From: Bog-366 sp963722555
GTDB lineage: Bacteria > Acidobacteriota > Terriglobia > UBA7540
Length of the DNA stretch: 64,000 nt
Direction of reading: 5' to 3'
Assembly: GCA_963722555.1 (NCBI GenBank)
Contig: CAVRNQ010000003.1
Span: 434,001-498,000 of the forward strand
Every line of letters starts with the position of its first letter. Positions within the stretch are counted from its first letter, which is position 1. Shown here piece after piece: positions 35,431-43,900 of this stretch. Below the pieces are notes generated by a model. That model worked only from the letters and a program-made list of their open reading frames with translations, had not been told where the DNA came from and made no database searches. Position numbers and translations under genes: made by a program.

Positions 35431-36960
35431 CTACTTTTCTGCCGGGGCTGCCGGTTTCCAGTCCCAGTACACCGGGCAGTCATGCACCTTCACTTTGTTT
35501 TGGAAGGTGTTGTCGAGGTTGAAGTCGTCGATGAAGTCATCGTCGCAGGTGGCCGCGCTCCCGAAGACGCCCGCCGCCAATTGTTGTTTCAGCTCATCTT
35601 CTGTCAAGACATGCAGCGCGGCCAGCCGCTCCGGTGGAAGCTTTAGCTTGTGGGAGTATTGGAATTCATATCCCCGCGGCGGTCTACGCTTGGTCAAGAA
35701 ATAAAACAGCTCCTCGGTGAACATCGGCTTGCCGGGCGGCGTGACTTCCACGAGTTTCTGCGCCATCTGTTCATACTCCGGCCAATTGTGCGTCTCCAGG
35801 CTGGTGTCGCAGATGTTCCGCGCCAAGGCCCCGGCGGCCAGGACACTGATGATCAGCACCGGCCAGAAGGGCCGCTCGGGCTGGAGGACGCGTGAACCGA
35901 TGGCGTACAAACCAGGAACGGCGAGAATTCCCAGAAACGGAACCAACAGGCAGAAGTAGCGCGGGAAGGTGGGGTGTCCAAAGGCCAATTCGGCCGTGAT
36001 CCCCAGGACCAACCAGCCGCAGAGGTAGAATTCCGCGCGGCGTTGCCGGTTCCAGTTGCTTCGCGTCGCGATATAGACGACGCCCGAGACCGCCAGCAGT
36101 CCCAGCAGGAGCGCTTGCGGATCGATTATCCAGGCGGTCAGCGTCTGCACGTCGTGACCGAGGGGATCGGGCCAGTAGACGACCCGGTAGTGTAGGTGGT
36201 ATTGCGCCACGTTGAACCACACCACCCACGGCGAGTGCACGAACAGCCAGAGCACGGGCAGCAAAGGGACTGACATTCCGGCCGCGCAGGCGGCCGCCTT
36301 GATCCAACGGTTTCCCGCGCGATTGCTCCACCAGACCCAAAGCAGCAACACGGGTACTACCGGGGCCGCAAGCATCGACGCGGCCAGCCCAGCGCCCGCA
36401 AAAGCTCCCGCCGCGGCGGCCAGCCAACCCCGGGGGCGGTCAACCGCCACGACCGCCAGGCGAAAAGCGCAGACCGTGGTGAGCAGGCACATACCGTAGG
36501 CCTGGGCCAGCGGCCCAAATTCCACCAAGTTAACGTTGCACCCGATCATTAGGCTCGCGGCAATCGCCCCACCTACACGCCAGGCGCGCTCGGGGAGGCG
36601 GGTGAGCACGAAGTGCGCTGCCAGCACTAGCGCCGCCGAAGTCTCCAGCGACGCCAGCGCGTGCGCGGTGCGCCAGCTTTCCCCGAACCCCCGCATCCAG
36701 AAGGCGTTCCAGTAGGCGTTGAGCGGTGTCTGGGGAAAGCAGAAATCCAGGTAGGGGCGCATGCCCCCCTTGATGAGTTGCGCCGCCAGCAGGTGGAATC
36801 CTTCGTCATCGGTGAAGGCCAGGGTTTGGGCGTACACCATCAACCCGGCGGCTAGCGCGGCCCAGATTCCGTACAGCCATAACCGCGAACTCTGGCGACC
36901 CTCAGCCAGCACCGCAGTTTCCGCGGCGGCCATTTCGGTGTTCAAAGGCGGAGGTTGCAT
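35431..36960 (-). CDS. GT39/ArnT-like membrane glycosyltransferase
   Basis: A 509-residue polytopic membrane protein with about ten helices. FTDDEGFHLLAAQLIKGGMR followed by PYLDFCFPQTPLNAY is the first periplasmic loop with the Asp-Glu catalytic pair of the protein-mannosyltransferase/ArnT fold. Helices include SLMIGCNVNLVEFGPLAQAY and VVPVLLLWVWW. The soluble C-terminal part begins after LAAGALARNICDTSLE. It would use a polyprenyl-phosphate sugar to glycosylate a lipid or protein in the periplasm. It is a single minus-strand gene between the two tiny secreted genes. Confidence 0.75.
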   Translation of the reverse strand: MQPPPLNTEMAAAETAVLAEGRQSSRLWLYGIWAALAAGLMVYAQTLAFTDDEGFHLLAAQLIKGGMRPYLDFCFPQTPLNAYWNAFWMRGFGESWRTAHALASLETSAALVLAAHFVLTRLPERAWRVGGAIAASLMIGCNVNLVEFGPLAQAYGMCLLTTVCAFRLAVVAVDRPRGWLAAAAGAFAGAGLAASMLAAPVVPVLLLWVWWSNRAGNRWIKAAACAAGMSVPLLPVLWLFVHSPWVVWFNVAQYHLHYRVVYWPDPLGHDVQTLTAWIIDPQALLLGLLAVSGVVYIATRSNWNRQRRAEFYLCGWLVLGITAELAFGHPTFPRYFCLLVPFLGILAVPGLYAIGSRVLQPERPFWPVLIISVLAAGALARNICDTSLETHNWPEYEQMAQKLVEVTPPGKPMFTEELFYFLTKRRPPRGYEFQYSHKLKLPPERLAALHVLTEDELKQQLAAGVFGSAATCDDDFIDDFNLDNTFQNKVKVHDCPVYWDWKPAAPAEK

Positions 36961-37008
36961 CGTGTCGCATCATAGGCGTTCGACGAGGGTGTCGTCAACG
37001 CCTGCGGA

Positions 37009-37080
37009 TGTAGCGGCGTTCACATCGCCACAACCCCGACGGTTCGAGCGACGGCATGGCGACGTAAAGTCGCCGCTACA
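37009..37080. repeat. TGTAGCGGCG...CGCCGCTACA bounded palindromic element
   Basis: The edges are perfect complements (tgtagcggcg and cgccgctaca). The inside holds acatcgccac and catggcgacg, which extend the stem. Same family as 54589-54677. Confidence 0.65.
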
Positions 37081-37285
37081 CGTTTTCCTTTTCCCAATTC
37101 GTGCACGGCCATGCGGATTGGTGCAGACCAAATTGTCTGGACTGCGACTGGGATGCCTGGACGCAAGATCGGATCTTATCGATTCTATTGAAAACAAACG
37201 ACCGGGAGGGAACTGCCGAGGTTAGGCGCCTTGGCCAGTCTCGTGCACTTGAAACCGCGGAAGACCATAACAAGGAGGACTACTT

Positions 37286-37462
37286 ATGAAGAAACTGCTC
37301 ACTCTGCTGTTTGCCTCCCTTGTTGCGTTCTCTCTAACCGCGCCGACATTCGCGGACCAGACAACCAAGACCAAGTTGAAGACGGGCAAAAGCTCTACGA
37401 AGAAAACGCTCAAAACGCTCACTGACCAGGTGCCCCCGTCGAGGCAAGGCTCTAGGTTATGA
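37286..37462 (+). CDS. Tiny secreted Lys/Thr-rich protein, copy 2
   Basis: A 58-residue product starting MKKLLTLLFASLVAFSLTAP, a leader almost the same as copy 1 at 35110, with cleavage near TFA|DQTT. The mature peptide TKTKLKTGKSSTKKTLKTL is again dominated by Thr and Lys but otherwise diverged. An AAGGAGG box lies 7 bases upstream of the ATG. It sits just after the glycosyltransferase gene on the opposite strand. No terminator as clear as copy 1's was found. Confidence 0.72.
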   Translation: MKKLLTLLFASLVAFSLTAPTFADQTTKTKLKTGKSSTKKTLKTLTDQVPPSRQGSRL

Positions 37463-37611
37463 ACATCCGGTGATGCTGCCCCTGAATGCCGGGCAGGAAG
37501 AAATGCGGACGTGCCTGTAAAGGTGAAGCCAGCCAGCGCGCATGGGGAGAGCCTGCACCCTTTTCCCGCGGTTTTGACACTCGCCGGGCCTTTTGATCTG
37601 TTGCTGCGATT

Positions 37612-38550
37612 ATGATTGCGACGGTTACACTCAACCCGGCGATTGACAAGAGCTTGACCGTCCCGCGTTTTGAGGTTGGGAAGACCAATCGTGGGGAAGT
37701 GGCACGAACCGATGCCGGCGGCAAGGGAGTGAATGTAGCCCAGGCCACAAAGCGCTTCGGCTTGCCGGTTTGCGCTTTGGGCCTGGTGGCGGGCCGCAAC
37801 GGCCGCTTCATCCTCGAGGCTCTCTCGGCAGCCGGTATTCCCGCGGATTTCATCACGGTCCCGGGTGAGACGCGCGTAAACCTGAAAATCCACGATCCCA
37901 TGTCAGGAACGGAAACCGAAATCAACGAGCCTGGTTTCCGTGTATCCCTCGCATGCTTGAGTGAGATGCGGAGGAAAATCGAAGCCTATGCGCCGCGCTG
38001 CGAAGTGATGATCTTTTCCGGCAGCCTGCCCCTCGATGCCCCACCCGAGACGTTCGGGGACTTCATCACGATTGCCAAGAACTGCGGGGCAAAGTGCATC
38101 CTGGATACAGCGGGAGCGGCTCTCCGGCACGGACTTGCGGCCGGGCCCTGTCTGATTAAGCCGAACCGCGCCGAAGTGGAAGGCCTTCTACAAAAGCCCT
38201 TGCGAACCAGCCACGAGCTGGCCGAGGCGGCGCGCACTTTAATTGCCATGGGGACGCAGCAAGTGGTGATTTCCCTGGGCGCGGAGGGCGCCCTGGGGGC
38301 TACGCAGGATGAGGTCCTAATCGCCCGGCCCCCCGCCGTCAAGGTACAAAGCAGCATCGGCGCGGGTGACACGATGGTGGCTGTTCTCGCCTTCGCACTG
38401 GTTGAGGGCATGCCTTTCCGCCAAGCCTTCCGCCTGGCCGTGGCCGCGAGCGCCGCAACCGTTGCGATGGAAGGCACCAAGGTGGCGGATTTCGCGGCAG
38501 CCCAGGACTTGGTCCCGCAGGTCAAGGTGGAAGATGCGGTGGCGGCCTGA
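37612..38550 (+). CDS. PfkB-family sugar kinase (1-phosphofructokinase/hexose-phosphate kinase type)
   Basis: A 312-residue kinase beginning MIATVTLNPAIDKSLTVPRF, the start typical of the LacC/FruK/PfkB subgroup. GGKGVNVAQATKRFG is the first PfkB signature (sugar binding). SSIGAGDTMVAVLAFALVEG near residue 250 is the second, with the catalytic Asp in GAGD. It phosphorylates a sugar phosphate such as fructose 1-phosphate, fructose 6-phosphate or tagatose 6-phosphate; sequence alone does not decide. It is followed by a Fur-family regulator. Confidence 0.88.
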   Translation: MIATVTLNPAIDKSLTVPRFEVGKTNRGEVARTDAGGKGVNVAQATKRFGLPVCALGLVAGRNGRFILEALSAAGIPADFITVPGETRVNLKIHDPMSGTETEINEPGFRVSLACLSEMRRKIEAYAPRCEVMIFSGSLPLDAPPETFGDFITIAKNCGAKCILDTAGAALRHGLAAGPCLIKPNRAEVEGLLQKPLRTSHELAEAARTLIAMGTQQVVISLGAEGALGATQDEVLIARPPAVKVQSSIGAGDTMVAVLAFALVEGMPFRQAFRLAVAASAATVAMEGTKVADFAAAQDLVPQVKVEDAVAA

Positions 38551-38710
38551 GTGAAGAGTCGCCGCTTTCGCCGTGTGTGTAGGGCCACCCCGCCATGGCC
38601 ATACGCCTGCAAATCGCCGCGCCGCCCCGCCCCTGAAACTCATTGACAGGTTCGAACCGCAAAGCCAAACTAGGGGGAGAAGTCTCGGATTTCAGGGCAG
38701 CGAGGGGCGT

Positions 38711-39157
38711 ATGGAAGCTGACGCGAACGTGTCCCGTCGTCCACTCGAACAGGAACTGGTTTCGCGTGGAGTGCGGATGACGCACCAGCGACGGCTGCTG
38801 GTACAGATTATCCAAAGCGCCGACGGCCACCTGGACGCGTTGGGCCTCTGGCAGCGCGCCATGCAACAGGATCCCACTCTCAACAAGGTCACGGTTTATC
38901 GGACCCTCGGCATGCTGAAGAAGCTGGGTTTGGTGGACGAATTGGATTTGATGCACCTGGAGGGTGGCAAGCACTACTACGAAGCCAAGACCACGCGCGA
39001 CCACATCCACCTGGCCTGCACCAAATGCGGGCGCATTCAGGAGTTTGAAAGTTCGCTGTTTGAGAAGTTGAAGGGGCAGATCGAGCGCGAGCGCCAATTC
39101 CGCATCGGCATCGTGCGCGTGGAAGCCGGCGGCCTCTGCGATCGCTGCCAGGAATAG
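38711..39157 (+). CDS. Fur-family transcriptional regulator
   Basis: A 148-residue protein from ATG 38711 with a GAGGGG box close upstream; the frame is open back to 38573 but without family likeness. The winged helix reads RGVRMTHQRRLLVQIIQSAD and LNKVTVYRTLGMLKKLGLVD. HIHLACTKCGRI with the C-terminal CDRC supply the two CXXC zinc sites. The metal-sensing His/Glu region is present (GKHYYEAKTTRDHIHL). It would repress metal- or peroxide-response genes; whether it senses iron, zinc or peroxide is not clear. Confidence 0.9.
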   Translation: MEADANVSRRPLEQELVSRGVRMTHQRRLLVQIIQSADGHLDALGLWQRAMQQDPTLNKVTVYRTLGMLKKLGLVDELDLMHLEGGKHYYEAKTTRDHIHLACTKCGRIQEFESSLFEKLKGQIERERQFRIGIVRVEAGGLCDRCQE

Positions 39158-39308
39158 TCCTCCCGTCGTCCCCCGCATTTCTCGTCCACAATCTTGTGGA
39201 AGCCCCGCCCTTCCAATTCCGCGGGTGGCGCCGACATCGCATTCTATGTCGGCGACAGTTGAGAAGCCAGGGCAGGCAATGGTTAGGACGGGGCGACAGA
39301 GAAGTTGC

Positions 39309-39410
39309 GCGGGTGGCGCATACGTTCCGCATTATGGAATGTATGCGGCCCTTAGAGATCGAATGTTGTGACCGCATACATGCAGAGAGCGGCACGTATG
39401 CGCCACCCGC
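39309..39410. repeat. Palindromic element with perfect 17-bp inverted ends, GGTGGCGCATAC core
   Basis: gcgggtggcgcatacgt (39309-39325) is exactly complementary to acgtatgcgccacccgc (39394-39410). A second nested pair (atgtatgcggcc / gaccgcatacat) lies inside. The core ggtggcgcatac recurs singly at 8600, 61062 and 61680. Confidence 0.75.
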
Positions 39411-39441
39411 GTGGTGAGAAACCCCGCCTGGAAGGTGGAGT

Positions 39442-41052
39442 TTACCTCTCTGTTTTCGGGGGTGCGGGGGTAAGTCCGAAGAGTTTGTGAATGCTGGCGA
39501 AGATGCTCCGTTGCTGGTGCTGTATCATGCGGGCTTTCGCCTCGGCATCCAGGTCGTGGCGGACGGCTTCGATTTCCACCTTGCGGCGGGCCAGCAGTTC
39601 CGAAAGATAGTGGGCGATTTCGGGGCGGCCCTTCAAGATATCGTCAAACGCTTGCCGGTTCAAACGATAGCACTCGGTATCTTCCAGCGCCTTCAGCGAA
39701 GCCGATCGAGGCTCGCCGGTGAGCAGTGACATCTCGCCAAAGAAGTCGCCGGCGCGGATGATCGAGACTCGCTTCTGTAGGCCGCCGTCGGTCGAGACCA
39801 GCACCTCACCCGACCCCCTCGTGAGGATATACAGCCAGTGGGCCTCAGCGCCCTGGCGAGTCATCAATTCCCCCTTCATAAAGGGGGCGACGCTCAACCG
39901 CTCGGCCAGCTTGCGCCGTTCCTCATCGGTCATCGATTGGAAGAGCTCCACTCGAGCCAGGTCCAAGGCGCTGAGGCGTTCGGCGATTTCCCGTTCGTGG
40001 TGAAGTTTCGCGCGCTCCTGGTCCTTGCTTTCGACAAAGGCTGTCAAAGCGGGAAGCGAGAGCGGGATGCTGGCGCGCTGGAGGGCGAAGTAAACGCGGC
40101 AGCGCACCAAGGAGTCGGTGGGGTCGTCCTTGGCCAGATCCGTCAGCCAGTAGCGGGCCGCGTAAACGCAGTAGCTCTCTTTGAATTCCATCAGGATGCA
40201 GTTGGGCGAGGGTTCCAGCGCGCACCCTTCCACAGGTTCGGCCACCAGGGCGTCCGTCACCGCTCGGATGACTTCGGTCGGCGGCACACGAAAATCCACG
40301 TTGAAATAAATCCAGCGGCGCTGCTGGGTGGGCTGCCCGGAGCGCTGCCCCATGACGACCACCTGGGACTTCATCAACTGGCTGTTGGGGATGATGACAG
40401 TATCCCAATTGCGTGTCTCAATGGCGATGTGGCGCCAGGTGATCTCTTTGACTCGACCCACGGCCTGCTCGATCTTCACCCAATCGCCCACGGCGAAGCT
40501 CTCGTCAATCTGCAGCACCAGCCCGCCCAGGATGTTGGCAAGGCTGTCTTGCAGCGAGAAGACGATTATCGCAGTCATAACCGCTGAGGTGGTCACGATG
40601 CCGGAGAGGGTGACGCCGCTGCGCGACAGTTGCCACAGGCCCACTCCCATGTATCCCCCCGCTACCAGGAGGTCGCGCAGCACTTGGGGGGGAGAAAGTG
40701 GCGTGAACCGCAGCAGGATGTCGAATACGATGATGCTGCCCAGCTTCACCGCGGCGAAGCCGATCAACAAGAGTCCTGCGGCATGCAGCGCTTTCGCGCC
40801 CGACGACCAACCGAGAACCGGGGGGAGACCGGAGAGGAAAATCAGGACCAGTGCCGTGACGAACATCACCAGGGCTACCCGGATATGAACCCGCTGCCTC
40901 GGCGCCAACACGGCCAGCACCAGGGCTGTTCCCAGAACAATGATGGTTATCGGAAGTATGTCGTCCTGCTTGGCAATAAGCCGAAGATTGTGCCCGACCT
41001 CAGCCAGCGCGTTCAATTGCAGCCAGATTGCCGAGAGAACCCAGGTACTCAT
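39442..41052 (-). CDS. MscS-type mechanosensitive channel with cyclic-nucleotide-binding domain
   Basis: A 536-residue protein. The N-terminal third has four or five membrane helices. The pore-lining helix and beta domain follow: IVFSLQDSLANILGGLVLQI, SFAVGDWVKIEQAVGRVKEI, WDTVIIPNSQLMKSQVVV, all characteristic of MscS. From about residue 380 comes a cNMP-binding fold (FQSMTDEERRKLAERL, AGDFFGEMSLLTGEPRSAS) containing the phosphate-binding-cassette Glu and Arg. MscS-cNMP fusions act as ligand-gated channels in other bacteria. Gating by cAMP or cGMP is inferred from the intact cassette. Confidence 0.88.
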   Translation of the reverse strand: MSTWVLSAIWLQLNALAEVGHNLRLIAKQDDILPITIIVLGTALVLAVLAPRQRVHIRVALVMFVTALVLIFLSGLPPVLGWSSGAKALHAAGLLLIGFAAVKLGSIIVFDILLRFTPLSPPQVLRDLLVAGGYMGVGLWQLSRSGVTLSGIVTTSAVMTAIIVFSLQDSLANILGGLVLQIDESFAVGDWVKIEQAVGRVKEITWRHIAIETRNWDTVIIPNSQLMKSQVVVMGQRSGQPTQQRRWIYFNVDFRVPPTEVIRAVTDALVAEPVEGCALEPSPNCILMEFKESYCVYAARYWLTDLAKDDPTDSLVRCRVYFALQRASIPLSLPALTAFVESKDQERAKLHHEREIAERLSALDLARVELFQSMTDEERRKLAERLSVAPFMKGELMTRQGAEAHWLYILTRGSGEVLVSTDGGLQKRVSIIRAGDFFGEMSLLTGEPRSASLKALEDTECYRLNRQAFDDILKGRPEIAHYLSELLARRKVEIEAVRHDLDAEAKARMIQHQQRSIFASIHKLFGLTPAPPKTER

Positions 41053-41142
41053 GCGGATCGATTCCTAGTCGATAATCGATGCGAGATTCTAGCTTGAGTC
41101 GCGCCAGTAGCCAAGGGGTTTCACCTCAGACTGGCGATCCGT

Positions 41143-41279
41143 GACCCCTCACCCCCGGCGCTCGGGGCACCCTGCCTCCTTTGTCGGCCACCCTCTCCCC
41201 AAGGGAGAGGGTGGGCCGCGACCGGCGCTTTCACCAGCCGGCGCGGGCGGGGGGCCTCGAGCGCCGGGGGTGAGGGGTC
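41143..41279. repeat. Large palindromic element with perfect 22-bp inverted ends
   Basis: Positions 41143-41164 are exactly complementary to 41258-41279 (gacccctcacccccgg on the left edge), and an inner hairpin ccaccctctcccc / gagagggtgg lies inside. The same CCCTCACCC...CCCTCTCCCC layout occurs at 12260-12320, 53518-53656 and 61735-61820. Confidence 0.75.
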
Positions 41280-41304
41280 TTGCCGTCGCAATCGCTTCGG
41301 CAAG

Positions 41305-41487
41305 TCACTCATCCTTGATCGCGGCCTTGACCATCGCCAGGATGGAGGGCGGGATCATGGCGGCCGAGAGGCCATGATCTTTCTCCGCGTGTTCGGCGGC
41401 GAGCTTCATCAGTTCCTCTTCGGTTTCGGCCCGCACTTCTTTAGGGCAGTCCATTCCCAGGTCACGGCAGCGTAGCACTTTGGCCAT
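41305..41487 (-). CDS. DUF1059 domain protein
   Basis: A complete 60-residue protein with AAAGGAAC upstream of the ATG. MAKVLRCRDLGMDCPKEVRA followed by EELMKLAAEHAEKDHGL is the entire DUF1059 domain, which has a Cys/Asp N-terminal part and a helical His-containing second half. The function of this common family is unknown. It has no clear operon partner and stands between two repeat elements. Confidence 0.88.
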   Translation of the reverse strand: MAKVLRCRDLGMDCPKEVRAETEEELMKLAAEHAEKDHGLSAAMIPPSILAMVKAAIKDE

Positions 41488-41686
41488 AGCGGTTCCTTTC
41501 AGAATGATTGATGGGGTATTCTACCACCGCGCCCAGGTACACATTTGGAAACAGGCCGCAGGCGCGCATTGATTTTTGTGTAACCCCTGATATGATATCC
41601 GGGCATGACCAGAACCTAAAGGCTGAGCGGTAAGGCGTGCGGGACGAACAGAGGACGGAAGCCGTGATTTCGGCGGGGGCTGAACA

Positions 41687-41834
41687 CGCTGCGGAAAAAC
41701 GGCCAATGCTGTCATCCTGAGGAGGTTGCCACGGCGACCGACGAAGGACCTCTGCATTTGCCTGATTCTACAAATGCAGAGGTTCTTCGCTTCGCTCAGA
41801 ATGACAGCGCCTACGAGTTTTTCCGCAACCTGTG
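41687..41834. repeat. Dispersed TCATCCTGAG palindromic repeat
   Basis: Left end cgctgcggaaaaacgg, then tgtcatcctgaggagg, right half gcttcgctcagaatgacagc and tttttccgcaacctg. The arms are complementary over most of the length. Confidence 0.8.
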
Positions 41835-41926
41835 AAGCCCCGCCCTTCCGGCAGCCCGCCAAAGCCGTCCCGCGTGGTGAGGAATAGAGTTAGGAACTTA
41901 GCTGCAACAGCAGGCCGCCGGTGAGA

Positions 41927-43879
41927 ATGAACAGGCAACTCGTGAATTTTGCGTGCGGGGTCGCGGTGGGAGTGTGCCTGCTTCCGATTCCCAGTCTGTG
42001 GCGCAAATTCCACGAGTTTCCATCCCAGCCGTCACGGCGAGACATTGCCGGGCAACCCTACAGGCTCCAACCTTCGCGCCATACGCAACTGCCGGAGCGG
42101 GCGAGGGCCTCCGAAACCGTGGCGACGATTTCCAGTGAACCTTCCCATCCGTGGAGACGGAAAGCAGTGGTCGAGCGCCCGATGGCGCGACCGGCGTCTG
42201 CGACCACGAAGCCTGTTCGGGAAGAAGTTGCACCGGTGGAGATTTCCCAAGCGCCACCCCCTGCTACCACCTTCAAGCCGCTCGGCTATGTGGAGAAGAA
42301 AGATGGGCAAGTTGAGGCAGTTATTTCGCAAGATGACCGGGTGTGCATCGTTCATATAGGGGAGCTCATCGCTGACCGGTACCGAGTCCGGAGGATTTCT
42401 CCCGAATCGGTCGAGGCCGTCGATGAGATGCTGGTCGAAGCGGCTCCCAAGAAGGTTGACGGCAGTGATCCCAACGTGTTGAGCGCGAGCGTCGGAGAGA
42501 AATCATTCCCGATGTCGGCGGCCGATGTCCAGACGCACCCGGCCGCTTTGCCGACGGTTGCCAACCAGGGACTGCCCGGGGCACATCCAAGCGTTGCCGC
42601 GCTTCGCGAGCCGCTGGGTTACGTGGAGAAGGCGGACGGGCGGGTGCAGTTAGTGGTAGCGGATGGCGAGAGCGTTCGGCTGGTTCCTCAGGCGCCGACG
42701 GTTGCAGTAGAGGTTCCTCCCGCGGCCAAACCGGCGGGTGCTTTGGCGGCCCAGGTTTCAAACCACGGGCCTGTGAGCACGGATTCGCGCCCCCCCGAAC
42801 TGGCTGGTGCGCAGGGCCTTCCCCGGGCAATCCCAGCGCCCCGTTCGGCTATTCGCGCCGTGTCATTTCAACCGCCCGAGCGTAATGTGGCTGAGCCCGC
42901 GACCGGAATGTCGCAGTTTGGAATTCCGCCGACCGCGCCCCTGGCTTCCATTTCCCCAAGTACGCCCGGCGGACCAGCCAACGTCTCGACCTCGCCCCCA
43001 ATTCTGATGGTGCCCCTGGGGTACGTGGAGAAGGCTGGCGGAGAGCTCAACGCGGTTCTGTCCTTGGGGGACGAAATCTATGTCGTTCGGCAGGGGGACT
43101 ATTTCGCGGGGCGATACCGGGCGGTCCGAGTCTCCCCGGAGGCAGTCGAGGCTGTGGAAGAATCGCCACACGACGGACTTCCGCCTCCTCTCCCGTGGCC
43201 GCCCTTGGGAACAGAACTTTTGGCGACGGTATCTCGAGACGGGCTCTCGCCGCCGCTCACCGACGAGCTTTTTCTGGCGCCTGAGACGGAGGGAATACCG
43301 GGGCTGCCCGAAACTGCACCCCGCGAGGGCGTTGCCGTCCCGGCGAGCCTTCCTCCTCCGGTACGCGAAGATCGCAGGACGTGCCGGCGGCCCGTAAAAC
43401 CACCAGACCGTAGGCTTGTGCAGTCAGGGGAAAGCGATCTGCCATCGTCTGAACCTGCCACTTTCGTGTTTCAGGCGCTTGGCTACATCGAGAACGCGAG
43501 CGGGGAAATCGAGGCCATCGTTGCCGACGGCACCCGAGTGTACTTGGTGAAGCAAGGAGAAGTGTTTGCGGACCAATACCGGGCCGTGAGTGTTGACCCC
43601 GCCATGGTACTGGCGGTCCGGGCGCCTCCGGAAGGCATCGAGAACCTGCTTGCCGGTCGGACAGACTCCGGCGCAGAGTTTGCATCCAAGCAGGTGTGTG
43701 GAACTCTGAGTTCTCCACCCTCCAGGATGGCGGACTTAGGCGCTTTCCGTAAGGCTTGTGCGTTGGGCGGCTCCGGCTTCCGGGAGCCAGGCGTAAACCT
43801 TTTCAGCTCCTTTGGATTCACCGGGTTTGACCTGCAGTCATATTTGTTGGTGGCCGATAATCCGAGCGTTTGGTTCTAA
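41927..43879 (+). CDS. Protein with four PilP-like repeats, first gene of the secretion/pilus cluster
   Basis: A 650-residue protein from ATG 41927 (GTG at 41921 is an alternative). One N-terminal hydrophobic segment (NFACGVAVGVCLLPIPSLW) anchors it in the inner membrane. Four copies of a roughly 50-residue unit begin LGYVEK or LGYIEN at about residues 119, 229, 363 and 517, as in DEIYVVRQGDYFAGRYRAVR; copy 2 is shortened. The linkers are Pro/Ala-rich. The unit matches the C-terminal domain of the PilP-like protein at 52054 (DQVYVVHEGDVVAARYKILK). It may present several secretin- or pilus-binding modules across the periplasm. Confidence 0.6.
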   Translation: MNRQLVNFACGVAVGVCLLPIPSLWRKFHEFPSQPSRRDIAGQPYRLQPSRHTQLPERARASETVATISSEPSHPWRRKAVVERPMARPASATTKPVREEVAPVEISQAPPPATTFKPLGYVEKKDGQVEAVISQDDRVCIVHIGELIADRYRVRRISPESVEAVDEMLVEAAPKKVDGSDPNVLSASVGEKSFPMSAADVQTHPAALPTVANQGLPGAHPSVAALREPLGYVEKADGRVQLVVADGESVRLVPQAPTVAVEVPPAAKPAGALAAQVSNHGPVSTDSRPPELAGAQGLPRAIPAPRSAIRAVSFQPPERNVAEPATGMSQFGIPPTAPLASISPSTPGGPANVSTSPPILMVPLGYVEKAGGELNAVLSLGDEIYVVRQGDYFAGRYRAVRVSPEAVEAVEESPHDGLPPPLPWPPLGTELLATVSRDGLSPPLTDELFLAPETEGIPGLPETAPREGVAVPASLPPPVREDRRTCRRPVKPPDRRLVQSGESDLPSSEPATFVFQALGYIENASGEIEAIVADGTRVYLVKQGEVFADQYRAVSVDPAMVLAVRAPPEGIENLLAGRTDSGAEFASKQVCGTLSSPPSRMADLGAFRKACALGGSGFREPGVNLFSSFGFTGFDLQSYLLVADNPSVWF

Positions 43880-43900
43880 GTCCGGCCACGGGAGAGAGGG

